Made by a program: the position numbers and the translations under genes. Shown one piece after another: positions 25,871 to 43,467 of a stretch of DNA of 64,000 nt. This DNA comes from Citrobacter gillenii (GTDB lineage Bacteria; Pseudomonadota; Gammaproteobacteria; Enterobacterales; Enterobacteriaceae), in assembly GCF_013337685.1 (NCBI RefSeq), contig NZ_SUQN01000006.1:406724-470723 (forward strand), written 5' to 3'. Positions within the stretch are counted from its first letter, which is position 1; the number at the start of each line of letters is the position of its first letter. Below the pieces are notes generated by a model. The model saw nothing but the letters and a program-made list of their open reading frames with translations, was not told the DNA's origin and made no database searches.

Positions 25871-26803
25871 TTAACCAAACTCGCGCAGACGGTGCGCCAT
25901 TTTACGGAAGAAGGACTCCTGGCTGGCATCGCGATCCTGCTTCCCGGTAATGACCACAGTCGCCGTGGTCCCGGCTGGCCACAACGTTCCCAGCTGGTCA
26001 TCAAGACGGACGCGCACTGGCACACGCTGAGCAAGTCGCACCCATTCAAGGTTGGAATCAATGGTCGCCATGCCTTTCGCATCCTGCGTACTGCTGGCAT
26101 TCGTCACGCCCGCCGCCACGCTATCAACGGTACCTTTCAAAACCTTGTTGCTGCCAAGCGGCGTAATTTCAGCGCGGTACCCCGGACGCACACCTTCCAG
26201 CTTGGTCTCTTCCATATAAGCCAGCACGTAGAAAGAGTGCTGTTTGACCAGCGCCACCGCCGTCGAACCACGGGTAATAAACTCACCGGAATAGACGTTA
26301 AGATTCGTCACCCAGCCGTCGGCTGGCGCACGGATAACCGTACGTTCAAGATCGAGTTTTGCCAGATCGCGGGTCGCCTGCGCCTTCGCCAGCTGATGTA
26401 ATACGGTTTGCAGCACGTTATTCGACTGGTCAATCTCTTCGCGGGACATGGCCTGAACGCCAAGACGGTTACGACGCCCCGCTTCCTGGCGTTTTTCCTG
26501 CGCCAGGACCTGATAATAGGCGACGTCCGCTTCGGCTTGTTCGAGGGCTTTTTTATAGCGCGGTTGGTCGATGGTGAACAGGACCTGATCCTTTTTCACC
26601 AGCTGGTTATCATGCACGTTAACGTGAGTAATCAGGCCCGCGACGTCCGGGGCGATAGCAACAACCTCAGCACTAAAACGCGCATCACGCGTCCACGGCG
26701 ACTCGGTGTAATAGACCCATGCGCGGAAAATAGCGATAAAAGCCAGAATGACCAGTACGAGAGTCATGGCCGTACGGGAGAGTTTTCTTGTTAGTGTTTT
26801 CAC
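25871..26803 (-). CDS. aaeA: p-hydroxybenzoic acid efflux pump, membrane fusion subunit
   Basis: AaeA (310 aa) is an HlyD-type periplasmic adaptor. An N-terminal membrane anchor ([20 protein letters not shown], about residues 11-30) is followed by a biotinyl-lipoyl-like domain ([19 protein letters not shown]), a coiled coil and a beta barrel. It lies between aaeX and aaeB with gaps of a few bases. Confidence 0.96.
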   Translation of the reverse strand: MKTLTRKLSRTAMTLVLVILAFIAIFRAWVYYTESPWTRDARFSAEVVAIAPDVAGLITHVNVHDNQLVKKDQVLFTIDQPRYKKALEQAEADVAYYQVLAQEKRQEAGRRNRLGVQAMSREEIDQSNNVLQTVLHQLAKAQATRDLAKLDLERTVIRAPADGWVTNLNVYSGEFITRGSTAVALVKQHSFYVLAYMEETKLEGVRPGYRAEITPLGSNKVLKGTVDSVAAGVTNASSTQDAKGMATIDSNLEWVRLAQRVPVRVRLDDQLGTLWPAGTTATVVITGKQDRDASQESFFRKMAHRLREFG

Positions 26804-26810
26804 TTCAACC

Positions 26811-27014
26811 TCAAACGAACAGGCGCGTTATTAGATAGAACAGACAGCAATACAGCGCGGTGTTAAACAGGGCCGGATGCCAGACAAAATCATAGATGCC
26901 AGTTGGAACCAGCACCCGGCGCACCAGCCAGAAAATCGCCAGTGACAAAAGTAACTCGAAAAAAATCGGTGGGAAGGAAAGACCAAACACCACGATAACG
27001 GGAAACAGACTCAT
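26811..27014 (-). CDS. aaeX: small membrane protein AaeX (DUF1656)
   Basis: A 67-residue protein with two hydrophobic helices (about 3-25 and 45-66), first gene of aaeXAB. Its function is not known; it is not needed for transport in the published E. coli work that I recall. Closely matches K-12 AaeX in length and position. Confidence 0.9.
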   Translation of the reverse strand: MSLFPVIVVFGLSFPPIFFELLLSLAIFWLVRRVLVPTGIYDFVWHPALFNTALYCCLFYLITRLFV

Positions 27015-27164
27015 GTTGACCTTGGTAGCTTAAGAGAGTGCAGGCGATCGTTTATTGAGCGTATGTCACCGCAGAGAAGGGCAAGGATGAGCCAGGCGAG
27101 AGCGACATAGCTGTTATTTGAATAATAATATATTAACGTAACTGTTATGCTGTTATCTATATTA

Positions 27165-27180
27165 TGTGATCTAAATCACT
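27165..27180. promoter_or_regulatory. CRP site between aaeX and aaeR
   Basis: TGTGATCTAAATCACT matches the CRP consensus TGTGA-N6-TCACA with one difference, and the inner ATCTAAAT is close to ATCTAGAT. It ends 18 bases before the aaeR ATG and lies about 150 bases upstream of aaeX. It could repress aaeR or act on the divergent efflux operon. Binding is inferred from motif only. Confidence 0.6.
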
Positions 27181-27198
27181 TTTAAGCCAGAGTGAACA

Positions 27199-28128
27199 AT
27201 GGAACGATTAAAACGTATGTCGGTGTTCGCCAAAGTCGTCGAGTTTGGCTCCTTCACCGCCGCTGCCAGACAACTGCAAATGAGCGTTTCATCAATAAGC
27301 CAGACGGTATCAAAACTGGAAGATGAACTGCAGGTTAAGCTGCTAAACCGCAGTACACGCAGCATTGGGTTGACCGAGGCCGGAAAAATTTATTATCAGG
27401 GCTGCCGTCGCATGCTGCACGAAGTGCAGGACGTTCATGAGCAGCTCTATGCGTTTAACAACACGCCGATCGGTACACTGCGGATCGGCTGTTCTTCAAC
27501 CATGGCACAAAATGTCCTCGCCGGACTGACCGCGAAAATGCTGAAAGAGTACCCTGGACTGGCGGTCAATCTGGTCACCGGCATCCCGGCCCCGGACTTA
27601 ATTGCTGACGGTCTGGACGTGGTTATCCGTGTGGGCGCTCTCCAGGACTCCAGTCTTTTTTCACGTCGTCTGGGGACGATGCCAATGGTGGTCTGTGCCG
27701 CTAAAAGCTATCTCGCCCAGTTTGGCATCCCGGAAAAGCCCGCCGATCTCAGCAACCATTCGTGGCTGGAATACAGCGTGCGTCCAGATAATGAATTTGA
27801 GCTTATTGCCCCGGAAGGGATTTCAACCCGACTGATCCCGCAGGGACGCTTCGTAACCAACGATCCCATGACGCTGGTGCGTTGGCTGGCCGCAGGCGCG
27901 GGGATTGCCTATGTCCCACTTATGTGGGTGATCAATGAGATCAATCGTGGTGAATTGGAGATCCTGCTGCCCCGCTACCAGTCAGATCCGCGTCCGGTTT
28001 ACGCGCTATATACGGAAAAAGACAAGCTGCCGCTCAAGGTGCAGGTCGTGATTAACTCTCTCACAGATTATTTTGTCGATGTAGCGCAGTTGTTTCAGGG
28101 GATGTACGGCAGGGGTAAAGATAAATAA
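27199..28128 (+). CDS. aaeR: LysR-type activator of aaeXAB
   Basis: AaeR (309 aa) has an N-terminal helix-turn-helix (FVTAAARQLQ-like region, here SFTAAARQLQMSVSSISQTV, residues 18-37) and a C-terminal periplasmic-binding-like effector domain. In E. coli it activates the divergent aaeXAB genes in response to aromatic carboxylic acids. It reads away from aaeX across a 184-base region. Confidence 0.95.
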   Translation: MERLKRMSVFAKVVEFGSFTAAARQLQMSVSSISQTVSKLEDELQVKLLNRSTRSIGLTEAGKIYYQGCRRMLHEVQDVHEQLYAFNNTPIGTLRIGCSSTMAQNVLAGLTAKMLKEYPGLAVNLVTGIPAPDLIADGLDVVIRVGALQDSSLFSRRLGTMPMVVCAAKSYLAQFGIPEKPADLSNHSWLEYSVRPDNEFELIAPEGISTRLIPQGRFVTNDPMTLVRWLAAGAGIAYVPLMWVINEINRGELEILLPRYQSDPRPVYALYTEKDKLPLKVQVVINSLTDYFVDVAQLFQGMYGRGKDK

Positions 28129-28131
28129 AAA

Positions 28132-28216
28132 TGCCCGGTGGCGCTTCGCTTACCGGGCCTACGGTCGGTGCAGATATGTAGGCCGGATAAAACGCGAAGC
28201 GTTGCCATCCGGCATG
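28132..28216. repeat. REP/BIME between aaeR and tldD
   Basis: Two facing units are visible: GCCCGGTGGCGCTTCGCTTA (then CCGGGCCTACGG) and GTAGGCCGGATAAAACGCGA (then GCCATCCGGCATGTA). It lies between converging genes. Confidence 0.85.
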
Positions 28217-28221
28217 TACAG

Positions 28222-33556
<5,335 letters not shown>

Positions 33557-33601
33557 GCATCTCTCCTTGTCTGCCAAAAAATGTGACTCACAAAATCGTT
33601 T

Positions 33602-33638
33602 TGCCGGATGGCGGCGTGAACGCCTTATCCGGCCTACA
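33602..33638. repeat. REP element between yhdP and rng
   Basis: TGCCGGATGGCGGCGTGAAC followed by GCCTTATCCGGCCTACA is a single REP unit with the typical GCCGGAT/ATCCGGC arms. Confidence 0.85.
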
Positions 33639-33661
33639 AGGTATCGCCATCAGGTGGTTAA

Positions 33662-35131
33662 CTACATCATAACGACGTCGAACTGCTCCTGGTTATAGAG
33701 CGGTTCGATTTGTACTTTAACCTGCTTACCGACAAAAATTTCCACTTCCGCCAGCGCGTGTGACTCTTCACCTTTCAGGGCTTCCGCCACGGCCGGAGAA
33801 GCATAGACCAGGAAACGATCGGAGTCGTAAGCATGATGGACACGCACGATCTCCCGCATAATTTCATAGCATACGGTTTCGACCGTTTTGACCGTACCGC
33901 GTCCGTGGCAGGTCGGGCACTCGTTGCATAGCACATGCTCGACGCTTTCACGCGTGCGCTTACGCGTCATCTCCACCAGCCCCAGCTGTGAAAAGCCGTT
34001 AATGCTGGTTTTAACGCGATCTTTACTCAGCGCCTGCTCCAGAGAGTGCAGCACCCGGCGGCGGTGATCTTCATTACTCATGTCGATAAAATCGATAATG
34101 ATAATGCCGCCCAGGTTACGCAGACGCAGCTGACGCGCAATCGCCTGCGTAGCTTCAATATTGGTATTAAAGATGGTGTCATCGAGATTACGATGCCCAA
34201 CGAACGCACCGGTATTGATATCCACGGTGGTCATGGCTTCGGTTTGATCGATAATCAAATAGCCACCGGATTTCAGCTCAACCTTGCGTTCCAGCGCACG
34301 CTGAATTTCATTTTCCACATCAAAGAGATCGAAAATGGGCTGTCGTCCACTGTAATGTTCCAGCTTGCTGGTCATCTCAGGGATGTATTCTGCTGTAAAC
34401 TCCAGTAACGCTTCGTAGGTCAGACGGGAGTCCACGCGGATCCTGTCGAGCTGAGCATCAGCAAAATCACGCAACACGCGCTGCGCCAGCGCCAGCTCGC
34501 CGTACATCTGGTAACGGGTTTGCGGGCGCTTTTTGCGCTCCATGACTTTGGTCCAGACACGCTTGAGATACGCCGCATCTGAGGCCAGATCGTCCTCGCA
34601 CACGCCTTCTGCAGCCGTGCGAATAATAAATCCACCCTGCTCATCGCAGTAATCCGCCACCACTTTTTTCAGGCGTTCACGCTCGGTTTCGCTTTCGATA
34701 CGCTGGGAAACCCCAACGTGCGAAGCACCAGGCATAAAGACCAGGTAACGGGAAGGCAGCGTGATGTCTGTCGTCAGGCGAGCGCCCTTGGTGCCCAGCG
34801 GATCTTTGACCACCTGTACCATCAGGTCCTGGCCCTGACGAACCAGTTCGGAAATGTCGCGCACGGTGAACTGCTTCTGTTCTTCACCCGCTACGCATTC
34901 GGTGTGCGGCATGATGTCTGAAGCGTGAAGAAAAGCGGCTTTATCCAGCCCAATATCTACAAAAGCCGCCTGCATACCCGGAAGTACACGACTTACACGA
35001 CCTTTGTAGATATTGCCTACGATTCCGCGTCGCGCCTCACGTTCAATATGAATTTCCTGCAGAATACCGCCATCAATGTACGCCACGCGTGTTTCCGAGG
35101 GCGTTACGTTTACCAACAATTCAGCCGTCAT
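33662..35131 (-). CDS. rng: ribonuclease G
   Basis: RNase G (489 aa) is the endonuclease that matures the 5' end of 16S rRNA and decays some mRNAs. An S1 domain lies at about residues 35-125, the DNase I-like catalytic region carries [11 protein letters not shown], and a zinc-link segment [11 protein letters not shown] follows. The start MTAELLVNV is used. It overlaps the end of yhdE by 11 bases, so rng and yhdE are one unit with mreBCD upstream. Confidence 0.97.
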   Translation of the reverse strand: MTAELLVNVTPSETRVAYIDGGILQEIHIEREARRGIVGNIYKGRVSRVLPGMQAAFVDIGLDKAAFLHASDIMPHTECVAGEEQKQFTVRDISELVRQGQDLMVQVVKDPLGTKGARLTTDITLPSRYLVFMPGASHVGVSQRIESETERERLKKVVADYCDEQGGFIIRTAAEGVCEDDLASDAAYLKRVWTKVMERKKRPQTRYQMYGELALAQRVLRDFADAQLDRIRVDSRLTYEALLEFTAEYIPEMTSKLEHYSGRQPIFDLFDVENEIQRALERKVELKSGGYLIIDQTEAMTTVDINTGAFVGHRNLDDTIFNTNIEATQAIARQLRLRNLGGIIIIDFIDMSNEDHRRRVLHSLEQALSKDRVKTSINGFSQLGLVEMTRKRTRESVEHVLCNECPTCHGRGTVKTVETVCYEIMREIVRVHHAYDSDRFLVYASPAVAEALKGEESHALAEVEIFVGKQVKVQIEPLYNQEQFDVVMM

Positions 35132-35714
35132 GTTTATCCCTTTTTTCACGCAGTGCGTTAAAATTGCTCAGCAACTCATACGTTTCTACCAGCGGTAAGC
35201 CGACCACGGCGTGATAGCTGCCATTTATCTTCCTGACAAAACAACCACCCAACCCTTGAATACCGTATGCACCTGCTTTATCCATCGGTTCACCGCTGGC
35301 AACATAGCCCGCGATGTCCCCATCTGTTAGTGCTCTGAACGTGACGTCCGTAACCACCAGGCAGTCCAGACTGTGCTGACGATCGGCTAATGCCACCGCC
35401 GTCATCACCTGATGTGTTTTGCCTGACAGCTTATGCAGCATTGCGGCCGCATGCGCGGCGTCGTGCGGTTTTTCCAGCACTTCGCCATTCAGGATGACAA
35501 TGGTATCAGCCCCCAGCACCGGTAAATCTCGCGCAGCCAGCGCAACACCAGCCTGAGCCTTCTCACGCGCCAGGCGAACAACATACTGCTGCGCGCTCTC
35601 TTGCAGATGACGCTGTTCCTCAATCCCTGGAACCAGCCGTTCAAAGGTGACGCCAAGTTGGGTCAATAATTCCTGACGGCGTGGAGAACCTGAAGCCAGA
35701 TACAGAGTATTCAT
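35121..35714 (-). CDS. yhdE: Maf-type nucleoside triphosphate pyrophosphatase (dTTP/UTP)
   Basis: A 197-residue Maf protein. The phosphate-binding SGSPRR motif is near the N-terminus, and GADTIV (about residue 70) and the QGLGGCFV region complete the active site. E. coli YhdE hydrolyses dTTP and UTP to monophosphates, probably cleaning non-canonical nucleotides. ATG at 35714 gives [10 protein letters not shown]; the seven codons upstream are rejected. It overlaps rng and follows mreD by seven bases. Confidence 0.95.
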   Translation of the reverse strand: MNTLYLASGSPRRQELLTQLGVTFERLVPGIEEQRHLQESAQQYVVRLAREKAQAGVALAARDLPVLGADTIVILNGEVLEKPHDAAHAAAMLHKLSGKTHQVMTAVALADRQHSLDCLVVTDVTFRALTDGDIAGYVASGEPMDKAGAYGIQGLGGCFVRKINGSYHAVVGLPLVETYELLSNFNALREKRDKHDG

Positions 35715-35721
35715 ATCAACC

Positions 35722-36210
<489 letters not shown>

Positions 36211-37233
36211 TTACTGCCCTCCCGGCTTACGCGGAGAAGGTGCTGGCGGCGTTGTCGTTGCAGGCGTTGGCGTCACGCCAGTTGCTGGTGCAGGAACGGG
36301 CGCAGGCGGGCCCATCGCGTCCGGTGCAGGCAGGACCTGCGGCATCATTTGCATCAGACGCTCATTGGCTACGCGATGCACTTCTTCCGGCGTCATCGGA
36401 TTGGCGCCATTACGATCCGCCCCCCACAACAGCAGCAGGTAACGCAGACGCTGTAACCCTGCCGTCGGACGCGCCTGAATCACGGTGTAAGCACGCTGAG
36501 TGTCCAGTTTAACGGAAGAGACCACGGCAACCGGATAGCCTTCAGGGAAGCGGCCGCCCAGACCGGAGGTTACCAGCACGTCGCCAACGCGAATGTCGGT
36601 ATTGGCCGGCAGATGCTCGAGCTGCAGATCGTCCGTACAACCGTTACCGGCAGCAATCACGCGGATATCGTTACGCAATACCTGGATTGGCAGCGCATGG
36701 GTGGCATCACAAATCAGCAGCACGCGACTGGTCAGTTTCGCCACGGCAACAACCTGGCCCACAACGCCTTTGTCGCTGATGACCGGCTGCCCTTCATAGA
36801 CACCGTTCACGCTACCCTTGTCGATAACTACCTGATCGCTGTAAGGGTCATTAACCGTTGAGATGACCTGAGTCACCATCTTTTGTTCATCCTGGCGCAG
36901 CGGCGATCCCAGCAGCTCGCGCAAGCGCGCGTTCTCCTGTTTATATTGCCCCAGCATCAGCAGTTCACTGTTTTTCAGCAGCAGTTCCTGACGCAGCGCC
37001 CGGTTTTCAAGTTCAAGTTGGTCACGCGAGGCCAGCGTTTGCGACACGCCATCGAGTAATTCACGGGGACCATTAGAAATAAAGTAGAAAGGACTGACGG
37101 CGGTATCCATGTATGTTCGGATTTGACTAAACATACCCAGGCGGCTGTCGGCAATAATAACGCCGAGCGCCACCAGCACCGCCAGAATAAGGCGAATCTG
37201 TAGCGACGGGCCACGGCTAAAAATTGGCTTCAT
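36211..37233 (-). CDS. mreC: rod shape-determining protein MreC
   Basis: MreC (340 aa) has one membrane helix (about residues 12-30), a coiled coil (about 70-110) and a periplasmic double beta-barrel. It ends in a proline/alanine-rich tail (PPAPVPAPATGVTPTPATTT) that is shorter than in E. coli, whose protein is about 367 aa. It links MreB to PBP2. It lies between mreB (64-base gap) and mreD. Confidence 0.96.
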   Translation of the reverse strand: MKPIFSRGPSLQIRLILAVLVALGVIIADSRLGMFSQIRTYMDTAVSPFYFISNGPRELLDGVSQTLASRDQLELENRALRQELLLKNSELLMLGQYKQENARLRELLGSPLRQDEQKMVTQVISTVNDPYSDQVVIDKGSVNGVYEGQPVISDKGVVGQVVAVAKLTSRVLLICDATHALPIQVLRNDIRVIAAGNGCTDDLQLEHLPANTDIRVGDVLVTSGLGGRFPEGYPVAVVSSVKLDTQRAYTVIQARPTAGLQRLRYLLLLWGADRNGANPMTPEEVHRVANERLMQMMPQVLPAPDAMGPPAPVPAPATGVTPTPATTTPPAPSPRKPGGQ

Positions 37234-37297
37234 AAGTTTGCGTATTCTCGTATCAGATTCGGCAGGGCAATCGGATGTTAACCCTGCCGGTATCCGA

Positions 37298-38647
<1,350 letters not shown>

Positions 38648-40588
38648 TTAAACCGAGTATCTTTGCGAATATTTTTTCACGTTTGTGTCAAGTGGCTGTG
38701 ATGCGGCAAAAAAATCCCCTTGCCCACCCGCGACTCCACGTTCTGTCAGCGTACGCCACTCACTACGCGAACGAACGCCAGTGGCATACACCTGCGTTGG
38801 CGTGCCTGAGCAGGCCTCCACCAGGCTCTGAACCAACAGCTGGTTCTCCGTACGTTTATCAATGTTTCTCACCAGACTTGGATGAAGCTTCAAGAGCTCG
38901 ACATTGAGTTCTTTAATCCAACTGGTACTCACCAGCGTCAACCCCGCCTGCGTCACGGCAATGCGGACACCCAGCGCATCCATCAAACGGATAACGGGCT
39001 GTAACCGGCTGATGTGTTGACAAACATCTGCCTCAGCAAGTTCAATAATTATGCGTTTTCGCAGCGATTTTTCGCACTGCATCAAGGTATCACGCAGCCA
39101 ACGCTGAAAACGCGGTCGAATAAGTGACTCTACCGTCGTCTGGATCGCCAGACTTTCCTGCGGCCAATATCCCAATAACAAGATCAGACGGCTAATCTGC
39201 AAACGGTCATATTCTTCCGCCAGGCCAAATTGCAGCACCATCGGCATATATTCCGCCGAGATAACCTCTTCACTGCCATCAAAAATGCGGCACATTAATT
39301 CCCGATGGTGTACTCGTCCTTCATGGGTGACCGCGGGTTTCTGATAGAGCCTTGGACCGCCCCGACTGAGCATCTGCTCAATGAGCGTGCGCCAGCGTAC
39401 ATTACCCCGACCTTTTTCCGGCAGCGAGTCATCATAAACTGACCAACTGTTCCCGCCCTGTAATACCGAGTTCCGGGTTGCCGCTTCAGCGTGCTCCATC
39501 ACCTGTTCAGCGGACTGGCCGCTGCGACAGACGCAAATGCCAATATGAATCATATCGGCACGATCAATTTTTTTGTTAGTCGGAAGGGCATCGACCGCTT
39601 TTAATAACTGCCCAGCGATGCTTTCCGCCTCTTTCAAGGTGCGGTGCGGCAGCAGGATGGCAAAATCGCTACGGTGGTAGCGCGCCAACAGCGCCCCAGG
39701 ATAACGCGCAATAAAGGTCGATAATAAATTGACCAGCGCCGAGATTTGTTCTTCCGCAAGATCCCCCCCCCAGCTGTCGCGCAAAAGCGTAAAGTCCGGC
39801 AAACGCACCATCATTACCACGCCGTGGGCGCCCACTTTCTCCTGATCTTCCAGCAGCGTCGCCAGTTGATTGTCAAAAAACAGACGATTGCTGAGCCCGG
39901 TTTTTGTATCCTGCGCCACATACGATCGGATAAGCGTATCCAGCCTGCTGCGCTGCTCGCGAGCGCTTTGAATTTCGGTGAGCAGCATATCGAGCGCACT
40001 GCTGGTGCGCGCCGGCCATTCATACACGGTTCCCCGCACGTTCGGCCCACGTTCACCGTTAAGGATCCGCGTGGAACGAATCTCCAACAGTTCCTGCCCG
40101 GAAAGCTGGCGCTGTAACCAGCGCACCGACAAAAATAACATCAGGATAATAAAACCAATCGATAACGTGAGCGGTGCGGTGGTCATCAGCGAATGGAAAT
40201 AATTGCCCATCGGATCCTGATACACCAGGCGCAGCGACATCCCCGGATGCTTGAGCAAAGGGACGGTGATCTCACGGTACAGATTGTTTGTTCCCGCCGG
40301 GCGATAACTGCTGGTGCGGGAATGGCTATAAACCTTGCTTTCCCCCTGCAGCAGCTCAACGCGAACGATATCAACCGACACCATCAGCTCGTCTATTTGC
40401 GGCGTTAAGGTGACAAAATCTTTAGAGACCAGGTGCGTGTCGATCGCCGTCGCGACGGCATGGACACGACTAGTGAACTTATATTGGATCGCATTGTAGA
40501 AACTCAGCGAGCAGCCGATCAGCGTCACGAAGATCGTTAACCCTGTGAGCAAAGTCACAAAAGCTGAAAATTTCGTCGTTAATCGCAT
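38648..40588 (-). CDS. csrD: regulator of CsrB/CsrC decay
   Basis: CsrD (646 aa) directs RNase E-dependent breakdown of the small RNAs CsrB and CsrC, and so affects CsrA activity. It has two N-terminal membrane helices (about 10-30 and 130-150), a HAMP-like region, then degenerate GGDEF and EAL domains. The GGDEF motif is replaced by HRSDF, and the EAL position reads ELM, so cyclic di-GMP synthesis or breakdown is not expected. This degeneracy is normal for CsrD. Confidence 0.95.
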   Translation of the reverse strand: MRLTTKFSAFVTLLTGLTIFVTLIGCSLSFYNAIQYKFTSRVHAVATAIDTHLVSKDFVTLTPQIDELMVSVDIVRVELLQGESKVYSHSRTSSYRPAGTNNLYREITVPLLKHPGMSLRLVYQDPMGNYFHSLMTTAPLTLSIGFIILMLFLSVRWLQRQLSGQELLEIRSTRILNGERGPNVRGTVYEWPARTSSALDMLLTEIQSAREQRSRLDTLIRSYVAQDTKTGLSNRLFFDNQLATLLEDQEKVGAHGVVMMVRLPDFTLLRDSWGGDLAEEQISALVNLLSTFIARYPGALLARYHRSDFAILLPHRTLKEAESIAGQLLKAVDALPTNKKIDRADMIHIGICVCRSGQSAEQVMEHAEAATRNSVLQGGNSWSVYDDSLPEKGRGNVRWRTLIEQMLSRGGPRLYQKPAVTHEGRVHHRELMCRIFDGSEEVISAEYMPMVLQFGLAEEYDRLQISRLILLLGYWPQESLAIQTTVESLIRPRFQRWLRDTLMQCEKSLRKRIIIELAEADVCQHISRLQPVIRLMDALGVRIAVTQAGLTLVSTSWIKELNVELLKLHPSLVRNIDKRTENQLLVQSLVEACSGTPTQVYATGVRSRSEWRTLTERGVAGGQGDFFAASQPLDTNVKKYSQRYSV

Positions 40589-40813
40589 CCTTGTGTTAAC
40601 TCCGACAGTTATGAATTAGGCATGAAAATGGAAAAGCGACACGAAAATGCAAAAATGAACGCGAAATCCGTCAATTTACATAAATAGTGTGGGCATACTA
40701 CCAAATCAGGTATATCTGGCAATTTATTGCGCAGAATCGGCATCATGTTTTGATTAACGAGTATAGTCTTCATCATTCATTTTCCAATCCACTATATGAA
40801 TTGAGGACAGGTT

Positions 40814-41788
40814 ATGCAGGCTTTGATCTTAGAACAGCAGGACGGTAAAACCCTCGCATCCGTTCAACCCCTCGACGAAAATCAGCTACCGGAAGGCGAT
40901 GTGACGGTGGATGTTCACTGGTCGAGCCTGAACTATAAAGATGCCCTGGCCATCACCGGCAAGGGAAAAATTATCCGTAATTTTCCGATGATTCCTGGTA
41001 TCGATTTCGCCGGTACCGTTCGCCACAGTGAAGATCCCCGTTTTCACGCTGGTCAGGAGGTGTTGCTGACCGGTTGGGGCGTGGGCGAAAACCATTGGGG
41101 CGGACTGTCCGAACGGGCTCGTGTAAAAGGTGACTGGCTGGTTGCGCTACCAAATGGACTGAGTAGCCGCAATGCGATGATCATCGGCACTGCCGGTTTT
41201 ACCGCCATGCTGTGCGTGATGGCGCTTGAAGATGCCGGTATCCGCCCGCAAGACGGCGAGATTGTTGTCACCGGCGCCAGCGGTGGTGTCGGCAGTACTG
41301 CCGTTGCGTTACTGCATAAGTTGGGGTATCAGGTTGCAGCGGTATCCGGTCGTGAAAGCACGCACGACTATCTGCGTAGTCTGGGCGCCAACCGAATCCT
41401 CGGTCGTGATGAATTTGCAGAAACTCGCCCGCTGGAAAAACAGCTGTGGGCAGGCGCCATTGATACCGTTGGCGACAAAGTGCTGGCAAAAATTCTCGCA
41501 CAGATGAACTACGGAGGCTGCGTCGCTGCCTGTGGTCTGGCAGGTGGTTTTGCACTGCCCACCACGGTGATGCCATTCATTTTGCGCAATGTGCGCCTAC
41601 AAGGTGTTGATTCCGTTATGACGCCAGCGGCGCGCCGTGCTCAGGCCTGGCAACGTCTGGTCACTGACCTGCCGGAATCTTTCTACGCTCAGGCCGCAAC
41701 TGAAATTACGCTCGCCGACGCGCCGAAGCTTGCTGACGCCATCATTAATAATCAGGTGCAGGGCCGCACGCTGGTGAAAATCGCATAA
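40814..41788 (+). CDS. acuI: acrylyl-CoA reductase (NADPH)
   Basis: AcuI (YhdH, 324 aa) is a zinc-independent medium-chain dehydrogenase/reductase that reduces acrylyl-CoA to propionyl-CoA, which protects the cell from this toxic thioester. The NADPH-binding motif VTGASGGVGSTAVALLHKLG lies near residue 152 and the N-terminal catalytic domain includes SSLNYKDALAITGKG. It reads divergently from csrD across 225 bases. Confidence 0.95.
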   Translation: MQALILEQQDGKTLASVQPLDENQLPEGDVTVDVHWSSLNYKDALAITGKGKIIRNFPMIPGIDFAGTVRHSEDPRFHAGQEVLLTGWGVGENHWGGLSERARVKGDWLVALPNGLSSRNAMIIGTAGFTAMLCVMALEDAGIRPQDGEIVVTGASGGVGSTAVALLHKLGYQVAAVSGRESTHDYLRSLGANRILGRDEFAETRPLEKQLWAGAIDTVGDKVLAKILAQMNYGGCVAACGLAGGFALPTTVMPFILRNVRLQGVDSVMTPAARRAQAWQRLVTDLPESFYAQAATEITLADAPKLADAIINNQVQGRTLVKIA

Positions 41789-41865
41789 TCTGCAATTTTT
41801 CGTGATAAATTCGCGATAAGCCTTTGCCTCCGTCATGCTTAGCAAAACGCATGACGGAGGATGAT

Positions 41866-42867
41866 ATGAAATCCAAAAAACTGACGGAAACCGACGTAAC
41901 GGCAGAATCTGTTTTTATGCTGCAACGTCGCCAGGTATTGAAAGCGCTGGGCATCAGTGCGACAGCCCTTTCCCTCTCTCCCAACGCCCAGGCCGATCTG
42001 CTAAGTTGGTTTAAAGGCAATGACCGACCGCCCGCACCCGCCGGAAAACCGCTTGATTTCACGAAACCTGCCGCCTGGCAAAATACATTGCCGTTAACGC
42101 CGGAAGATAAAGTCACCGGCTACAACAACTTCTATGAGTTCGGTCTCGATAAAGCAGACCCGGCGGCCAACGCGGGCAGTTTAAAAACCGATCCGTGGAC
42201 GCTGAAAATTAGTGGCGAAGTGGCAAAGCCATTAACCCTCGATCACGATGCGTTGACCACCCGCTTCCCGCTGGAGGAACGCATTTATCGCATGCGCTGT
42301 GTAGAAGCCTGGTCCATGGTCGTGCCGTGGATTGGCTTTCCTTTACATAAGCTGCTGGCACTGGTTGAACCCACCAGCAATGCGAAATATGTGGCGTTCG
42401 AAACGCTCTACGCACCGGATGATATGCCGGGACAGAAAGATCGCTTTATTGGCGGAGGGCTGAAATACCCCTACGTTGAAGGTTTACGCCTTGATGAAGC
42501 CATGCACCCGCTCACGCTGCTCACCGTGGGCGTTTATGGCAAAGCGCTTCCCCCGCAGAATGGCGCCCCTATCCGATTAACCGTACCGTGGAAATACGGT
42601 TTTAAAGGAATTAAGTCGATAGTCAGCATTAAGCTGACGCGCGATCGCCCGCCGACCACCTGGAATATGGCGGCGCCTAATGAATATGGGTTTTATGCCA
42701 ATGTTAACCCCGGCGTCGATCACCCCCGCTGGTCACAAGCCACAGAACGTTTTATTGGCGCAGGCGGTATCCTCGACGTACAGCGTCAACCTACGCTGCT
42801 GTTTAACGGCTATGCCGATGAGGTCGCTTCGCTGTATCACGGCCTTAACTTGAGGGAGAATTTTTAA
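41866..42867 (+). CDS. msrP: periplasmic methionine sulfoxide reductase, catalytic subunit
   Basis: MsrP (YedY, 333 aa) is a molybdenum enzyme that repairs oxidised methionine in periplasmic proteins. A Tat signal with twin arginines (RRQVLKALG, residues 21-22) precedes the mature protein. The molybdenum-coordinating Cys is C145 in [11 protein letters not shown] at 41866 follows GGAGG; a start 14 codons upstream is rejected. The stop is directly followed by msrQ. In K-12 msrPQ lies next to hiuH and far from acuI. Confidence 0.96.
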   Translation: MKSKKLTETDVTAESVFMLQRRQVLKALGISATALSLSPNAQADLLSWFKGNDRPPAPAGKPLDFTKPAAWQNTLPLTPEDKVTGYNNFYEFGLDKADPAANAGSLKTDPWTLKISGEVAKPLTLDHDALTTRFPLEERIYRMRCVEAWSMVVPWIGFPLHKLLALVEPTSNAKYVAFETLYAPDDMPGQKDRFIGGGLKYPYVEGLRLDEAMHPLTLLTVGVYGKALPPQNGAPIRLTVPWKYGFKGIKSIVSIKLTRDRPPTTWNMAAPNEYGFYANVNPGVDHPRWSQATERFIGAGGILDVQRQPTLLFNGYADEVASLYHGLNLRENF

Positions 42868-43467
42868 GTGCGTCTGACGGCAAAACACATCACCTGGCTG
42901 AAAGTTTGCCTGCATCTTGCCGGCTTTTTACCTTTTGTCTGGCTCTTTTGGGCCATTAATAATGGCGAATTAAGCGCCGATCCGGTCAAGGACATTCAAC
43001 ACTTTACCGGTAGGACGGCTCTGAAATTCTTGTTGGCAACCTTGCTGGTCTCGCCGCTGGCGCGCTACGCTAAGCAGCCACTCTTAATACGCACTCGCCG
43101 CCTGTTAGGACTCTGGTGTTTTGCCTGGGCCACCTTGCATTTAACCAGTTATGCGCTGCTGGAGCTGGGCATTAACAACCTGAGTCTGTTGGGTCGAGAG
43201 CTAACGACACGGCCTTATCTGATGCTGGGAATCATCAGTTGGACTTTATTATTTGCCCTCACACTCACCTCCACCCAGGCTGCGCAGCGGAAACTGGGAA
43301 AACGCTGGCAACTTTTACACAACTTCGTCTATCTTGTGGCGATCCTGGCCCCCGTGCATTACCTGTGGTCGGTGAAGATTTTATCCCCGCAACCAATCAT
43401 TTATGCCGCGCTCGCCGTCGTGCTTTTAGCCTGCCGTTATAAGAAGTTCCGCCAGTGGTGGCGGTAG
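42868..43467 (+). CDS. msrQ: heme-binding membrane subunit of MsrPQ
   Basis: MsrQ (YedZ, 199 aa) is a b-type heme protein of the inner membrane with about six helices; it delivers electrons from the respiratory chain or flavin reductase to MsrP. Histidines in [15 protein letters not shown] and [18 protein letters not shown] fit heme ligands. The start is GTG at 42868, immediately after the msrP stop. Confidence 0.95.
   Translation: MRLTAKHITWLKVCLHLAGFLPFVWLFWAINNGELSADPVKDIQHFTGRTALKFLLATLLVSPLARYAKQPLLIRTRRLLGLWCFAWATLHLTSYALLELGINNLSLLGRELTTRPYLMLGIISWTLLFALTLTSTQAAQRKLGKRWQLLHNFVYLVAILAPVHYLWSVKILSPQPIIYAALAVVLLACRYKKFRQWWR

Noticed and set aside
38648..40588. CsrD as a broken GGDEF/EAL enzyme
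   Set aside because: Degenerate motifs are normal for CsrD, so this is not a defect.
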